NCBI RefSeq assembly: GCF_000721605.1
Contig: NZ_JOIZ01000016.1
Span: 232,164 to 296,163, forward strand
Length of the DNA: 64,000 nt
Source: Streptomyces sp. NRRL S-37
GTDB taxonomy: Bacteria; Actinomycetota; Actinomycetes; Streptomycetales; Streptomycetaceae
Reading direction: 5' to 3'
Below, piece after piece: positions 32,317 to 42,697 of this stretch; position 1 is the stretch's first letter; each line of letters starts with the position of its first letter. A model generated the notes under the pieces. The model ran no database searches. It had not been told where the DNA came from and saw nothing but the letters and a program-made list of their open reading frames with translations. The position numbers were made by a program, and so were the translations under genes.

Positions 32317-33180
32317 CTACGGTGTCGCGGCGGGGAACCGGGTGGGCACCACCGGCAGCATCATGCCGTCGCCCAGGGGCGCCGTGTGCGGTACGAGGGC
32401 GCCTTCCCTGGCGATCTGGAGCAGGTCCGGGAGTTCGTAGGGCTCGGCGCCCTCGAGGTCGACCTGGTAGCCCATGTCGCCGAGGCTCGCCGCGGTCATC
32501 CGGCTCAGCGGGTTGTGCGCACCGGAGATGAACGGCGACATCAGTTCGTTGACGAAGACGGCCTCGCGCCAGTGGCTGTCCTGGGTTCCGGGGCCGCCGA
32601 AGTTGGCGACCGGTACCGGGACCGGGTCCTTCTCGCCGAGGAGCGCGGCGAACTCCGCCATCGCGCCCGCACCCACGAAGGTGGGGTTCCGGCTGCCGGC
32701 GCCCTTGAGGAGGCCGAAGTCGCTCCACAGGGTGCCGATGCACAGGACGTGTCCCATCTCGTGCGTGATGACGTCGACCAGTGTGCCGTTCGCTTCCATC
32801 ACGGCGAGGTCGGCGGAGTCGAACCTCATCACGCCCTTCGCCGGCAGGAGCCGGCCGAACTGGGCGGACTCGTCGCGGAAGTCGGTGGGCCCGGCCATCC
32901 CCAGGATCTGCCCGGGACCGTCGATGTCCACCCCCTCGGCTTCGATCAGCAGGTCGTCGATGACATCACCGCCGACGAGTGCGGTGTCCAGGTCCCCGAC
33001 GATGACCCTGGCCCAGCGGTCGGCCGCCGTGGCGAAGGCATCCTGCTGAGTGCTCGTCAGTCCGCCGAGAAAGCGGACCTCGATGGTGAACGGCGAGGTC
33101 GTGCGGGCGACTTCCCTGGCCCGCTCGAAACTGGCGACCGCCCGGTACGTAGGGAAGGTGTTCGTGGCGACGCTGCCCAT
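32317..33180 (-). CDS. Leishmanolysin-like (M8-type) metalloprotease
   Basis: A 287-residue zinc protease of the metzincin group: HEMGHVLCIGT gives H140, E141 and H144; the third ligand is probably H203 in TQDSHWREAVF; and the Met-turn is NELMSPFI (M214), a pattern typical of leishmanolysin/M8-like enzymes. The propeptide is absent and there is no signal peptide, so the export route, if any, is unclear. ATG 33180 has GAGGAG 9 bases upstream. About 180 bases separate it from the CebR-box region. It is divergent from the peroxidase-like gene. Confidence 0.85.
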   Translation of the reverse strand: MGSVATNTFPTYRAVASFERAREVARTTSPFTIEVRFLGGLTSTQQDAFATAADRWARVIVGDLDTALVGGDVIDDLLIEAEGVDIDGPGQILGMAGPTDFRDESAQFGRLLPAKGVMRFDSADLAVMEANGTLVDVITHEMGHVLCIGTLWSDFGLLKGAGSRNPTFVGAGAMAEFAALLGEKDPVPVPVANFGGPGTQDSHWREAVFVNELMSPFISGAHNPLSRMTAASLGDMGYQVDLEGAEPYELPDLLQIAREGALVPHTAPLGDGMMLPVVPTRFPAATP

Positions 33181-33494
33181 CGTGCTCTCCTCGTGTCGGC
33201 CCCGCGGCAAGTCACCCCCCCTCCGACCACACTAGGCCGATCGGGTGGGCGGCGCGCGTCGGCCGGTCACGCCGCCGTCCTCGGCGTGCGGGTGGGCGAG
33301 TCCCCTCCTAGCATGGATCGCGGGGCGTGTCGGAAACCCCCCTTTCCCGGTCCCGCTCACCCGGCACCCCGGTTCCGGCCGTGAGCCGACCACCGCCGTC
33401 CCGGCCGCCGGCACGCTGCCCGCCGCCGGGACCTCCCGCGCCCACCGTTCCACGGGCTGGTGACGGAAGCGGCGGCGGAGCAAGGAGTATTACG
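33181..33494. other. Divergent intergenic region, metalloprotease and peroxidase genes
   Basis: A 314-base region. TAGCAT at 33309-33314 is a possible -10 box for the rightward gene. The remainder is Pro/Arg-coding-like GC-rich sequence without clear motifs. A longer N-terminus for the peroxidase from a GTG at 33327 would be low-complexity Pro/Ser/Arg and is not supported. Confidence 0.4.
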
Positions 33495-35336
33495 TTGACC
33501 GAGCAACGACGTGCCGGACGGCCCTCCACGGCCGGGTACCGTACGTCCCTCTTCTGGCGGATCGTCACCGGCGGGGCCGAGTACGTCGACCGGCGCGTCG
33601 GCTGGGACCGGCTGCCCGTCCTGCCGGGTCTGCTGGCTCTCCTGGGACTGCGGGTCAGGCTCCGGCAGGAGAACCTCCACGACACCGGTTCCCTGCCCTC
33701 GGTGAATCCGCCCGGCATCGGGCCGCCTTCCGGGAGCCACCGGGTCAACCGGACCGCCGACGGCAGTTACAACGACCTCGACGAGCCGCGCATGGGCATG
33801 GCGGGCACCCGTTTCGGCCGGAACATCCCCCTGGACAGGATCGGCCCGGCCACCCCCGAGGACGTGCTGTCCCGGCCGAGTCCCCGCGAGGTCAGCAGCG
33901 CCCTGCTCACCCGCGACGAGCTGATCCCGGCCGAGTCGGTCAACTCGCTGGTCGCCGCCTGGCTCCAGTTCATGGTCCGTGACTGGTTCAGCCACGGCAC
34001 GAGTCCCACGGAACGGCCCTGGGAAGTACCGCTCACGGACGACGATCCCTGGCCGGAACGGCCCATGCGGATCATGCGGACGCCGGACGACCCGACCCGG
34101 GACCCGCGGGCACCCGCCGGGACGCCCGACACCCGTGTCAACGTCTCCTCCCACTGGTGGGACGCCTCACAGATCTACGGGGCGGACGAGACCGCACAGC
34201 GGCTGACGCGCACCGGCGAGAGGGGCAGGATCCGTCTGTGGGACGACGAACGGTCACCGTCGCCCACGGACCCCTCCCGCGTGCCCGGGTTCTGGTTGGG
34301 ACTCGCGATGATGCAGGACCTGTTCGCCCGGGAGCACAACGCGATCTGCGACCACCTGCACGACGCGTACCCGTCGTGGGCCGACGAGGAGCTGTTCCAG
34401 CGCGCCCGGCTGGTCAACGCGGCCCTCCTCGCCAAGATCCACACCGTGGAGTGGACACCGGCGGTGATCAGCCACCCCACGACCGTCAAGGCGCTGCGCG
34501 CCAACTGGTGGGGCCTCGCGGGCGAACGCGTGCACGACCTGTTCGGCCGGATCAGCCGCAGCGAGGTCGTCAGCGGCATCCCCGGCGGCGCCCGTGACCA
34601 CTACGGCGTCCCGTACTCCCTCACCGAGGAGTTCGTCGCCGTCTACCGGATGCACCCGCTCATCCGTGACGCATGGCATCTGCGTTCCGTGACCGACGAC
34701 CGGACCCTGCGGCACTGCACCCTCCGCGACATCTCGGGGCCCGGCGCGCTGGAGATCCTGCGGACCACCGGGACGGCCGACCTGCTCTACAGTTTCGGCA
34801 CGCTCCACCCGGGACTGGTCACCCTGCACAACTTCCCCAGGTTCCTCCAGGAGTTCGAGCGCCCGGACGGGCATCTGCAGGACCTCGCCGCCACGGACAT
34901 CCTGCGCTCCCGCGAACTGGGCGTCCCCCGGTACAACGAGTTCCGGCGGCTGCTGCGGCTGCGGCCCACGGCGGACTTCGACGAGCTGACGGACGACCCG
35001 GTGTGGGCGGAGCAGATCGAGCGGCTCTACGACGGCGACATCGAGAAGGTCGACCTCATGGTCGGGCTGTACGCGGAGAGGCGGCCGGCCGGGTTCGCGT
35101 TCAGCGACACGGCGTTCCGCGTCTTCGTCCTGATGGCCTCGCGCCGGCTGAACAGCGACCGCTTCTTCACCGACCACTACACCCCCGAGGTGTACTCCAA
35201 GGCCGGCCTGGCCTGGATCGACGACAACAGCATGATCACGGTGCTGCTGCGCCACCACCCGGAGCTGCGCCCGGCCCTCGCGGGCCTGACGAACGCCTTC
35301 GTGCCGTGGCACACCGCCACGGGGGCGGACACCTGA
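33495..35336 (+). CDS. Animal-type haem peroxidase/alpha-dioxygenase-like protein
   Basis: A 613-residue member of the peroxidase-cyclooxygenase superfamily, closest in pattern to plant fatty acid alpha-dioxygenase and PIOX. Seen: the AKIHTVEWTPAV segment, and VYRMHPLIRD containing the expected catalytic tyrosine Y384 and proximal haem histidine H387, with the same spacing as Y386/H389 of alpha-dioxygenase. In the distal-helix segment WLQFMVRDWFSHG the position that is histidine in QFM-x-HDW of plant enzymes is R162. There is no signal peptide, although the N-terminal 60 residues are basic and partly hydrophobic. TTG 33495 is chosen for AAGGAG 7 bases upstream. Confidence 0.82.
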   Translation: MTEQRRAGRPSTAGYRTSLFWRIVTGGAEYVDRRVGWDRLPVLPGLLALLGLRVRLRQENLHDTGSLPSVNPPGIGPPSGSHRVNRTADGSYNDLDEPRMGMAGTRFGRNIPLDRIGPATPEDVLSRPSPREVSSALLTRDELIPAESVNSLVAAWLQFMVRDWFSHGTSPTERPWEVPLTDDDPWPERPMRIMRTPDDPTRDPRAPAGTPDTRVNVSSHWWDASQIYGADETAQRLTRTGERGRIRLWDDERSPSPTDPSRVPGFWLGLAMMQDLFAREHNAICDHLHDAYPSWADEELFQRARLVNAALLAKIHTVEWTPAVISHPTTVKALRANWWGLAGERVHDLFGRISRSEVVSGIPGGARDHYGVPYSLTEEFVAVYRMHPLIRDAWHLRSVTDDRTLRHCTLRDISGPGALEILRTTGTADLLYSFGTLHPGLVTLHNFPRFLQEFERPDGHLQDLAATDILRSRELGVPRYNEFRRLLRLRPTADFDELTDDPVWAEQIERLYDGDIEKVDLMVGLYAERRPAGFAFSDTAFRVFVLMASRRLNSDRFFTDHYTPEVYSKAGLAWIDDNSMITVLLRHHPELRPALAGLTNAFVPWHTATGADT

Positions 35337-35682
35337 CACGGCGGACGGACAGGCCCCGCGAGCAGCGGGAACCCCGGCTCACCGCGGCGGGCATGGCCGG
35401 GCCGGCCGGGCCGCGGTGAGCCCGGTGTCCACCGCGGCCGAGGCGCCGTCGCCGCCCGGAGTACGTACGGCGACGGCGCGGACGAGCCACCACGTCGTAC
35501 GACCGGCGGCGCGCCGAGCGCCCCGGTGCCCGAGGCCGCCGGACGACGCCGGCCCGCGGGCCGGACGCGTCCTCGAGTGCCAGGTCGCGCGTCCCCTGCC
35601 GCGGAGGGATCCGCCGGCCGGCGGACGCACCGGCCGGCGTGATCCTTCCCCGCGCCGCCGGGACACGCCGCCCCGCGGGCGA
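35337..35682. other. Intergenic region between convergent genes, no gene seen
   Basis: 346 bases of GC-rich sequence between the ends of the peroxidase-like gene and tctA. Frames are open only as Arg/Pro/Ala-rich composition artefacts. No convincing terminator: several short GGCC-rich inverted repeats near 35390-35415 could serve. Confidence 0.5.
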
Positions 35683-37176
<1,494 letters not shown>

Positions 37177-37177
37177 G

Positions 37178-37717
37178 TCAGAGCACTCCCATCAGCGGAC
37201 CGCCGGGCAGCGGCACTCCGAGCAGGTTGTTGAACACGGCGTAGGTGACGAAGGAGACCACCGCCGCGATCAGCGGATCGCGGTCGGGTCTGCGGCTGCC
37301 GAGCGCGAAGGCCGCGCCCCAGAAGAGCAGCGCGCCCGCGAGGGGGAAACCGAGCGGCTCGATGAGCACCGCGGACCCCAGGAACACGCCGGCCAGCAGC
37401 GACACCGTGCGCCAGTCGGCGGGTTCGGACAGGTCGACGTCCTCGCCGGTCTCGGCCTGCCCCCGGCCGCCGCGCAGCACGTCGACGGCGAGGAGCGCGG
37501 CGATGACCAGCAGGCCCGCACCGACCACGACCGGCACGGTCCTCGGGCCGACCGGCCCGCGCTGGGTGATGTCGACGTCCATGGTGAGGGCGTCGGTGAG
37601 GACGAGCACGCCGAGGGCCAGCAGCAGGACGCAGACGCCGAGTTCGGAGTGGTCGCGGAGCCAGGAGCGGCGTGCGGCGGTGGGGGCGGGGGTGTTGTCG
37701 TCGGTGGTCGTCGTCAC
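37178..37717 (-). CDS. tctB: Tripartite tricarboxylate transporter, small subunit TctB
   Basis: A 179-residue protein with about four membrane segments (near 25-45, 60-80, 100-130 and 140-170) and the typical end [16 protein letters not shown]. It is the small membrane subunit of the TTT system. GTG 37717 overlaps the tctC stop (GTGA), showing translational coupling; a longer frame to 37837 would lie inside tctC. Confidence 0.92.
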   Translation of the reverse strand: MTTTTDDNTPAPTAARRSWLRDHSELGVCVLLLALGVLVLTDALTMDVDITQRGPVGPRTVPVVVGAGLLVIAALLAVDVLRGGRGQAETGEDVDLSEPADWRTVSLLAGVFLGSAVLIEPLGFPLAGALLFWGAAFALGSRRPDRDPLIAAVVSFVTYAVFNNLLGVPLPGGPLMGVL

Positions 37718-38709
37718 AGTCCGAGCTCCTTCAGTACCGAGACCACGCGCTTGTCCTCGGCGTCCAGGAACGCGCCGAACTCCTCGCCGGTCAGGAAGGC
37801 GTCGTCCCAGCCGTTGCGCTTCATCGACTCCCGCCACTCGTCCGAGTCGTGCAGCTCCCGCACCAGGCGGACGAGCTTGTCGCGTTCGGCGTCGGTGAGG
37901 CCGGGCGGGGCGACGATGCCGCGCCAGTTGGTGAAACTCACGTCGTAGCCCGCCTCCTGGAGCGTGGGCGCGTCGAGTCCCGCGACGCGCTGCGGGCCGG
38001 TGACCGCGAGCAGGCGCAGTTCGCCGGACTTGATCTGGTCGAGGTACTCACCGACCCCGGAGACGCCGAAGGCGACCTTGTCGCCGAGGATCGAGGCGAG
38101 CAGTTCGCCGCCGCCGTCGAAGGGGATGTAGTTGACCTCCTTCGGCGCGATGCCGGCCGCCCGCGCCATCAGCATCGGCGCGAGATGGTCGGGCCCGCCG
38201 GGGGAGGACCCGCCGCCCACCGGGAGCTTGCCGGGGTTCTCCTTCCAGGCGCCGATCAGGTCGTCGACCGTCTTGTACGGGGAGTTCTTCCCGACCACGA
38301 CGACGTCCTGCTCCTCGGTGAGCCGGGCGATCGGAGTGGTGTCCGCGAGGGTCTTCGGCGTGTCGTTGGAGCGGACGGCGCCGACCACGCCCAGGCCCAT
38401 CGACATGGCGAGCTTGCCGTTGCCGTGTTCGCTCACCAGCCGGCTCAGGCCGACGGTGCCGCCGGCGCCGGGCAGGTTGAACACCTCGACGGAGTGGGTG
38501 AGTCCGGCGTCCTCGGCGTCCTTCGCGGCCGTACGGGCCGTGATGTCGTAGCCGCCGCCGGGTGTGTTGGGAACCATGAAGCGCAGGCCCGGGATCTGCG
38601 TGCCGGTCTCGGTGCCGCTGCCGGTCGTGAGCAGCGGCGGGCCCACGAGCAGGAGCACGGCGGCCCCGAGCAGGGCGAGGGGTGTGCGCAGGCGCACGAA
38701 AGCCACCAC
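37714..38709 (-). CDS. tctC: Tripartite tricarboxylate transporter, substrate-binding protein TctC
   Basis: A 331-residue Bug/TctC-type binding protein: N-terminal hydrophobic signal (about residues 8-26), then MVPNTPGGGYDITAR and FNLPGAGGTVG, the two ligand-carboxylate loops, and the C-terminal [23 protein letters not shown] pattern (in part). No lipobox cysteine is visible, so it is either released or membrane-held by an uncleaved signal. It captures a carboxylate outside the cell. GTG 38709. It is divergent from a response regulator that probably controls the operon. Confidence 0.93.
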   Translation of the reverse strand: MVAFVRLRTPLALLGAAVLLLVGPPLLTTGSGTETGTQIPGLRFMVPNTPGGGYDITARTAAKDAEDAGLTHSVEVFNLPGAGGTVGLSRLVSEHGNGKLAMSMGLGVVGAVRSNDTPKTLADTTPIARLTEEQDVVVVGKNSPYKTVDDLIGAWKENPGKLPVGGGSSPGGPDHLAPMLMARAAGIAPKEVNYIPFDGGGELLASILGDKVAFGVSGVGEYLDQIKSGELRLLAVTGPQRVAGLDAPTLQEAGYDVSFTNWRGIVAPPGLTDAERDKLVRLVRELHDSDEWRESMKRNGWDDAFLTGEEFGAFLDAEDKRVVSVLKELGL

Positions 38710-38939
38710 CTGTCGGTCGGTCGTCTGGGATCACGCCAGGCCCCGCGGGGGAGGGTGACGCGGGCCACATGGTGCCCGCACGCCGCCGGGCTGTCGCGCT
38801 TGCGGAAGCAATGGAGGTTGTGGTCATTGCGTCAGCACGGGTGCGTCAGTGGCGCACGTCTCTTTCCTCAGCCGCAGGTGGGGGCCATGATGGGCGGTTC
38901 CGGTCACCTCACCGACGCGGTGGCGGAAGGAGCAAGCAG

Positions 38940-39698
38940 ATGGACAGTGGTCGGGGCGGCCGCCCCGCGCCCGCGACAGCCGACACGATCGACGTGCTCG
39001 TGGTCGACGACGACTTCCGGGTGGCCCGGGTGCACCGGGCCTACGTCGACCGCCTCGACGTGTTCCGGGTCGTCGGTGTCGCGGGGACGGGGGAGCAGGC
39101 CATCGCCGCCGTGGACGAACTCCGTCCCGATCTGGTGCTGCTGGACCTGTATCTGCCGGACCTCTTCGGTCTCGACGTCATCCCCCGGCTGCGGACCGCC
39201 GGGCACGACTGCGACGTGATGGTCATCAGCGCCGCCCGGGAGGCGGACGCGGTGCGCGGCGCGGTGCGGCACGGGGTCGTCGACTATCTGCTCAAGCCGT
39301 TCGACTTCGAGGACCTGCGGGGACGTCTGGAGCGTTACGCCGTGCAGCGCGGGCGGCTGCTCGGTACGGTGGTGCGCGGTCAGGCGGACGTCGACCGGGT
39401 GCTGGCGGGTGGTGCGGCGGGGCCGGTGTCACCGGTGCTGCCCAAGGGCATGAGCGCGGAGACCGCGGGGCTGGTCGAGCGCACCCTGCGCGAGACCGAC
39501 GGCACCCTGTCGGCCACCGAGTGCGCCGCTCTGACCGGGGTCTCGCGGGTCAGCGCCCGGCGGTACCTGGAGTACTTCCACACCATGGGCGCCGTGGAGG
39601 TGTCGCTGCGGTACGGGTCCACGGGGCGGCCCGAGCGGCGGTACCGGTTCCTGGGGCGGGACGGGGGACTGCGGCCGGGGGGTGAGGCGCGGGCGTAA
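38940..39698 (+). CDS. CitB-type response regulator, no adjacent kinase
   Basis: A 252-residue response regulator of the CitB/DcuR/DctR family: receiver domain with DDD (residues 23-25), phospho-acceptor D69 in LVLLDLYLPD and K119 in YLLKPFD, then a C-terminal winged HTH (TGVSRVSARRYLEYF...). These regulators normally work with a CitA/DcuS-type kinase sensing a di- or tricarboxylate, and the divergent tctCBA operon is the obvious target. No kinase gene lies on either side. ATG 38940 follows GGAAGGAG. Confidence 0.92.
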   Translation: MDSGRGGRPAPATADTIDVLVVDDDFRVARVHRAYVDRLDVFRVVGVAGTGEQAIAAVDELRPDLVLLDLYLPDLFGLDVIPRLRTAGHDCDVMVISAAREADAVRGAVRHGVVDYLLKPFDFEDLRGRLERYAVQRGRLLGTVVRGQADVDRVLAGGAAGPVSPVLPKGMSAETAGLVERTLRETDGTLSATECAALTGVSRVSARRYLEYFHTMGAVEVSLRYGSTGRPERRYRFLGRDGGLRPGGEARA

Positions 39699-39796
39699 GG
39701 GGTGCGGATCCGGTTTCGGCTTCGGTTCCGACCGGTCCCGGATACGGGGCACGGGGTTGTCCCCGGCTGCGGGCGGGCCTAGGGTCGACCGTCGGG

Positions 39797-39821
39797 GTAA
39801 GCGCTTTCTGAAACGCTTTCC
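39797..39821. promoter_or_regulatory. Tandem LacI/CcpA-like operator half-sites
   Basis: GTAAGCGCTTTC (39797-39808) followed by GAAACGCTTTCC (39810-39821), 35 bases upstream of the Gfo/Idh gene. AAGCGCTT is a perfect palindrome, and the GAAACGCTTTC form is typical of LacI-family sites. Confidence 0.65.
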
Positions 39822-39855
39822 GGTCTGCCTTCGCCGTCGTTCCGAGGAGCGCCGC

Positions 39856-40971
39856 ATGTCCTTGTCCCCCGTCCGCCGCCGTGTCGCCGTCGTCGGCACC
39901 GGCGCCATCGTCAGCGGCGGCCATCTGCCCGCGCTGCGCACCCACGCCGACCGCACCGAACTGGTCGCCGCCGTCGACGTGGACCAGGGCCGGCTCGACG
40001 CCTTCCGCGCGACCGCCGGGGAGCAGGTCGCCGGGTTCACCTCGATGAGCGCGATGCTGGACGCCGTACGGCCGGACCTGGTGCTGATCGGGACCCCGCC
40101 CTCGCTCCACCGGGAGCAGACGGTGGCCGCGCTCAAGGCCGGCGCCTGGGTCCTGTGCGAGAAGCCGCTGTGCCTGTCGCTCGCCGAGTACGACGACATC
40201 GCGGCCGCCGAGGAGACGTCGGGGGCGTACGCGTCCGTGGTCTTCCAACACCGCTACGGCTCCGGCGCCGCCCACGCCCGTGAACTGATCCGCGGCGGTG
40301 AACTGGGCGCCCCGCTGGTCGCGCACTGCCAGACCACCTGGCACCGGGACGCCGCGTACTACTCCGTGCCCTGGCGCGGACGCTGGGCCACCGAGGGCGG
40401 CGGGCCCACCATGGGGCACGGCATCCACCAGTACGACCTGCTGCTGCACCTGCTCGGCGAGTGGGAGGAGATACGGGCCATGGCGGCGCGCCTCGTCCAC
40501 GACACCGAGAGCGAGGACGTCTCCACCGCCCTGGTCCGCTTCCGGGGTGGCGCGCTCGCGACCGTCGTCAACAGCGTGCTCTCCCCGGACGAGGTGAGCC
40601 GGATCCGTGTCGACTGCGCCGACGCGACGGTCGAACTCACCCACCTGTACGGGCACGGCAACGACGACTGGTCCTACACCCCGGCCCGGCACGTCCCCGC
40701 CGAGCGTGCCGCGGCGTGGCGCACGCCCCCGCGGGACGTGCCCAGTTCGCACACGGCGCAGCTGGGCACCCTCCTCGACGCCTGTGACGCCGGGACGCGA
40801 CCGCCGGGGAGCGGCGCGGAGGCGCGGAGCACCCTCGAGTTCGCCGCCGCGCTGTACAAGGCCGCGTTCACCGGGCGGCCGGTGCGGGCCGGGGAGATCG
40901 GCCCCGGTGACCCGTTCTACACGGCCATGCACGGTGGCCACTCCGACTGGGCACCCGAGGAGCACGCATGA
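39856..40971 (+). CDS. Gfo/Idh/MocA family oxidoreductase
   Basis: A 371-residue sugar or inositol-type dehydrogenase. N-terminal Rossmann fold VAVVGTGAIVSGGHLPAL, the catalytic lysine in LCEKPLCLS, and the C-terminal substrate domain with MGHGIHQYDLLLHL, where the conserved histidine pair lies. It oxidises or epimerises a sugar, with NAD(P). ATG 39856. Its stop overlaps the start of the next gene (ATGA). First gene of a three-gene coupled operon. Confidence 0.93.
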   Translation: MSLSPVRRRVAVVGTGAIVSGGHLPALRTHADRTELVAAVDVDQGRLDAFRATAGEQVAGFTSMSAMLDAVRPDLVLIGTPPSLHREQTVAALKAGAWVLCEKPLCLSLAEYDDIAAAEETSGAYASVVFQHRYGSGAAHARELIRGGELGAPLVAHCQTTWHRDAAYYSVPWRGRWATEGGGPTMGHGIHQYDLLLHLLGEWEEIRAMAARLVHDTESEDVSTALVRFRGGALATVVNSVLSPDEVSRIRVDCADATVELTHLYGHGNDDWSYTPARHVPAERAAAWRTPPRDVPSSHTAQLGTLLDACDAGTRPPGSGAEARSTLEFAAALYKAAFTGRPVRAGEIGPGDPFYTAMHGGHSDWAPEEHA

Positions 40972-41888
40972 GCATCCGCGTCACGCATGAGATCGGCGAC
41001 GCCGTGGTGGTGACGGCCGCGGGGGGTACGGAGATCCTGCGGTACGTCTACCGGCCCGATCCCGAGGCGTTCGAGTCCCGCAAGCCGTACGCCCATCCGG
41101 TGCGGACGCTGGGCGGGCGTACGGTGACCGGGTACCGGCCGAACGACCACCGCTGGCACAAAGGGCTGCAGATGACGGCCAGCCACCTGTCCGGACAGAA
41201 CTTCTGGGGCGGCAACTCGTATGTGCACGGCCGGGGTTACCTGCCCCTGCCCGAACGCGTCGGGTCGATGCGGCACGACGGGTTCTCCGGGTTCGCCGTC
41301 GGGGACGAGCGTCTCGATCTCGTCGAGGAGCTCACCTGGGTGGAGAACGGCGGGGACGAGTGGGCGCGGGAGGAGCGCGGGCTGAGCGTCCACTCGGTCG
41401 ACGAGCAGGCCGGGGCGTGGGTGCTCGACTGGTCGATCCGGTTGAGCAACGCGCGGGATGTCGACCTGGTGTTCGGGTCCCCCACCACCGCGGGGCGGGA
41501 GATGGCCGGGTACACCGGGCTGCAGTGGCGGGGGGCCCGGGACTTCACCGGCGGTGCGGTGTTCGGGGCCGAGGCCGGAACCGGGACGCTCATGGGGACG
41601 CAAGGACCGTGGCTCGCCTTCACCACCGAGCACGATGACGTGGACGCCCACTCCACACTGGTCTTCGCACACGCGCCCGAAAACCTCGACGGGAGGACCG
41701 CCGTTCATCCCTCGCACTGGTTCGTGCGGTCGGAGCCCATTCCCTCGGTGGCGTTCTCCTGGGCGTTCTTCGAGGAGTTCGCGCTGCCGCCGGGGGAGTC
41801 CTTCTCGTACCGCTACCGGATCGTGGTCGCGGACGGCGCGTGGGACCGGGCGCGGGTGGCGTCGTATCTGGACGGGCTGCCCTGGTGA
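40968..41888 (+). CDS. DUF6807 (PmoA-like) family protein
   Basis: A 306-residue protein of the family once named after methane oxygenase PmoA, now DUF6807. Seen: YRPNDHRWHKGLQM, a likely metal or sugar-binding histidine pair, and a beta-rich pattern of the galactose-mutarotase-like type. Members are nearly always beside Gfo/Idh dehydrogenases in sugar operons, as here; the function is unknown but a role in sugar handling is likely. Start ATG 40968 and stop 41888 overlap both neighbours. Confidence 0.87.
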   Translation: MSIRVTHEIGDAVVVTAAGGTEILRYVYRPDPEAFESRKPYAHPVRTLGGRTVTGYRPNDHRWHKGLQMTASHLSGQNFWGGNSYVHGRGYLPLPERVGSMRHDGFSGFAVGDERLDLVEELTWVENGGDEWAREERGLSVHSVDEQAGAWVLDWSIRLSNARDVDLVFGSPTTAGREMAGYTGLQWRGARDFTGGAVFGAEAGTGTLMGTQGPWLAFTTEHDDVDAHSTLVFAHAPENLDGRTAVHPSHWFVRSEPIPSVAFSWAFFEEFALPPGESFSYRYRIVVADGAWDRARVASYLDGLPW

Positions 41889-42631
41889 GCGGGGGCGGTG
41901 CGCCGCTGCCGGGGGCCGTGGGGCTGTCGCACCTGAGCGCGTACGCGTGGGAGGCCGCGGACGGGGTGTGCGGGGGGAGCCCGCATCTGCACACGGTGTG
42001 CACGGAGGCGTACGTCGTCACCGGCGGCCGGGGCGCCGTGCAGACGCTGAGTTCCGGCGGGTACCGGGACATCCCGTTGGAGGCGGGGACGCTCGCGTGG
42101 TTCACGCCGGGGACCGTGCACCGGATGGTGCAGGGCGGTGATCTGCGGGTCACGGTGCTGATGCAGAACAACGGGCTGCCGGAGGCCGGGGACGCCGTGT
42201 TCACCTTCCCGGCAAAGGTGCTGGCCGACCCCGGACGGTACGCGGACGCCGCGATGCTTCCGGCCGGTACGGGCCCGAGTGCGGAGGCGGCGGCGCGGCG
42301 GCGACGGGACCTCGCGGTCGAGGGGTACCTCGTGCTGCGGGAGGCGCTTCGCGCCGGTGACGACGGACCGTACCGGGAGTTCCTGCGGACGGCCGCGCGG
42401 CTGGTGCGGGAACGGGTGCCGGTATGGAGGGAGGTGTGGCGGGCGGGCGCACTGGCGGCCGCGGAACGCACGGGTGCGCAGCTGGACGCGCTGGAGGGCG
42501 GTGACTTCACCCATCTGGCCGGGGCGACGGCGTACGAGGCGGAGCCCAGCCGGCGCGGCGGGTACGGGATGTGCGGGCGGCGGGACGAGTACGGGCTGCC
42601 GGGGGCCACCGTGCCGTACGGGGGCGGGTGA
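41885..42631 (+). CDS. Cupin domain protein
   Basis: A 248-residue protein with an N-terminal cupin (residues about 25-100: PHLHTVCTEAYVVTGGRGAV, with the HxH and E ligands, and PGTVHRMV with the late histidine) and a C-terminal helical, Arg-rich half of unknown fold. Cupins of this kind are often sugar isomerases, epimerases or dioxygenases. GTG 41885 overlaps the DUF6807 stop (GTGA). Last gene of the coupled operon. Confidence 0.85.
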   Translation: MSGGGAPLPGAVGLSHLSAYAWEAADGVCGGSPHLHTVCTEAYVVTGGRGAVQTLSSGGYRDIPLEAGTLAWFTPGTVHRMVQGGDLRVTVLMQNNGLPEAGDAVFTFPAKVLADPGRYADAAMLPAGTGPSAEAAARRRRDLAVEGYLVLREALRAGDDGPYREFLRTAARLVRERVPVWREVWRAGALAAAERTGAQLDALEGGDFTHLAGATAYEAEPSRRGGYGMCGRRDEYGLPGATVPYGGG

Positions 42632-42697
42632 ACCCGCCGCCCGCACGGACGGCGCCGGGACCCTCCCGGTGCCGCCGGCCCGGCGGAGTCTGCTTGG

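Noticed and set aside
33327..33494. Longer N-terminus for the peroxidase-like protein from GTG 33327
   Set aside because: The extra 56 residues are low-complexity Pro/Ser/Arg and include a possible -35 or spacer region; TTG 33495 has a proper ribosome site.
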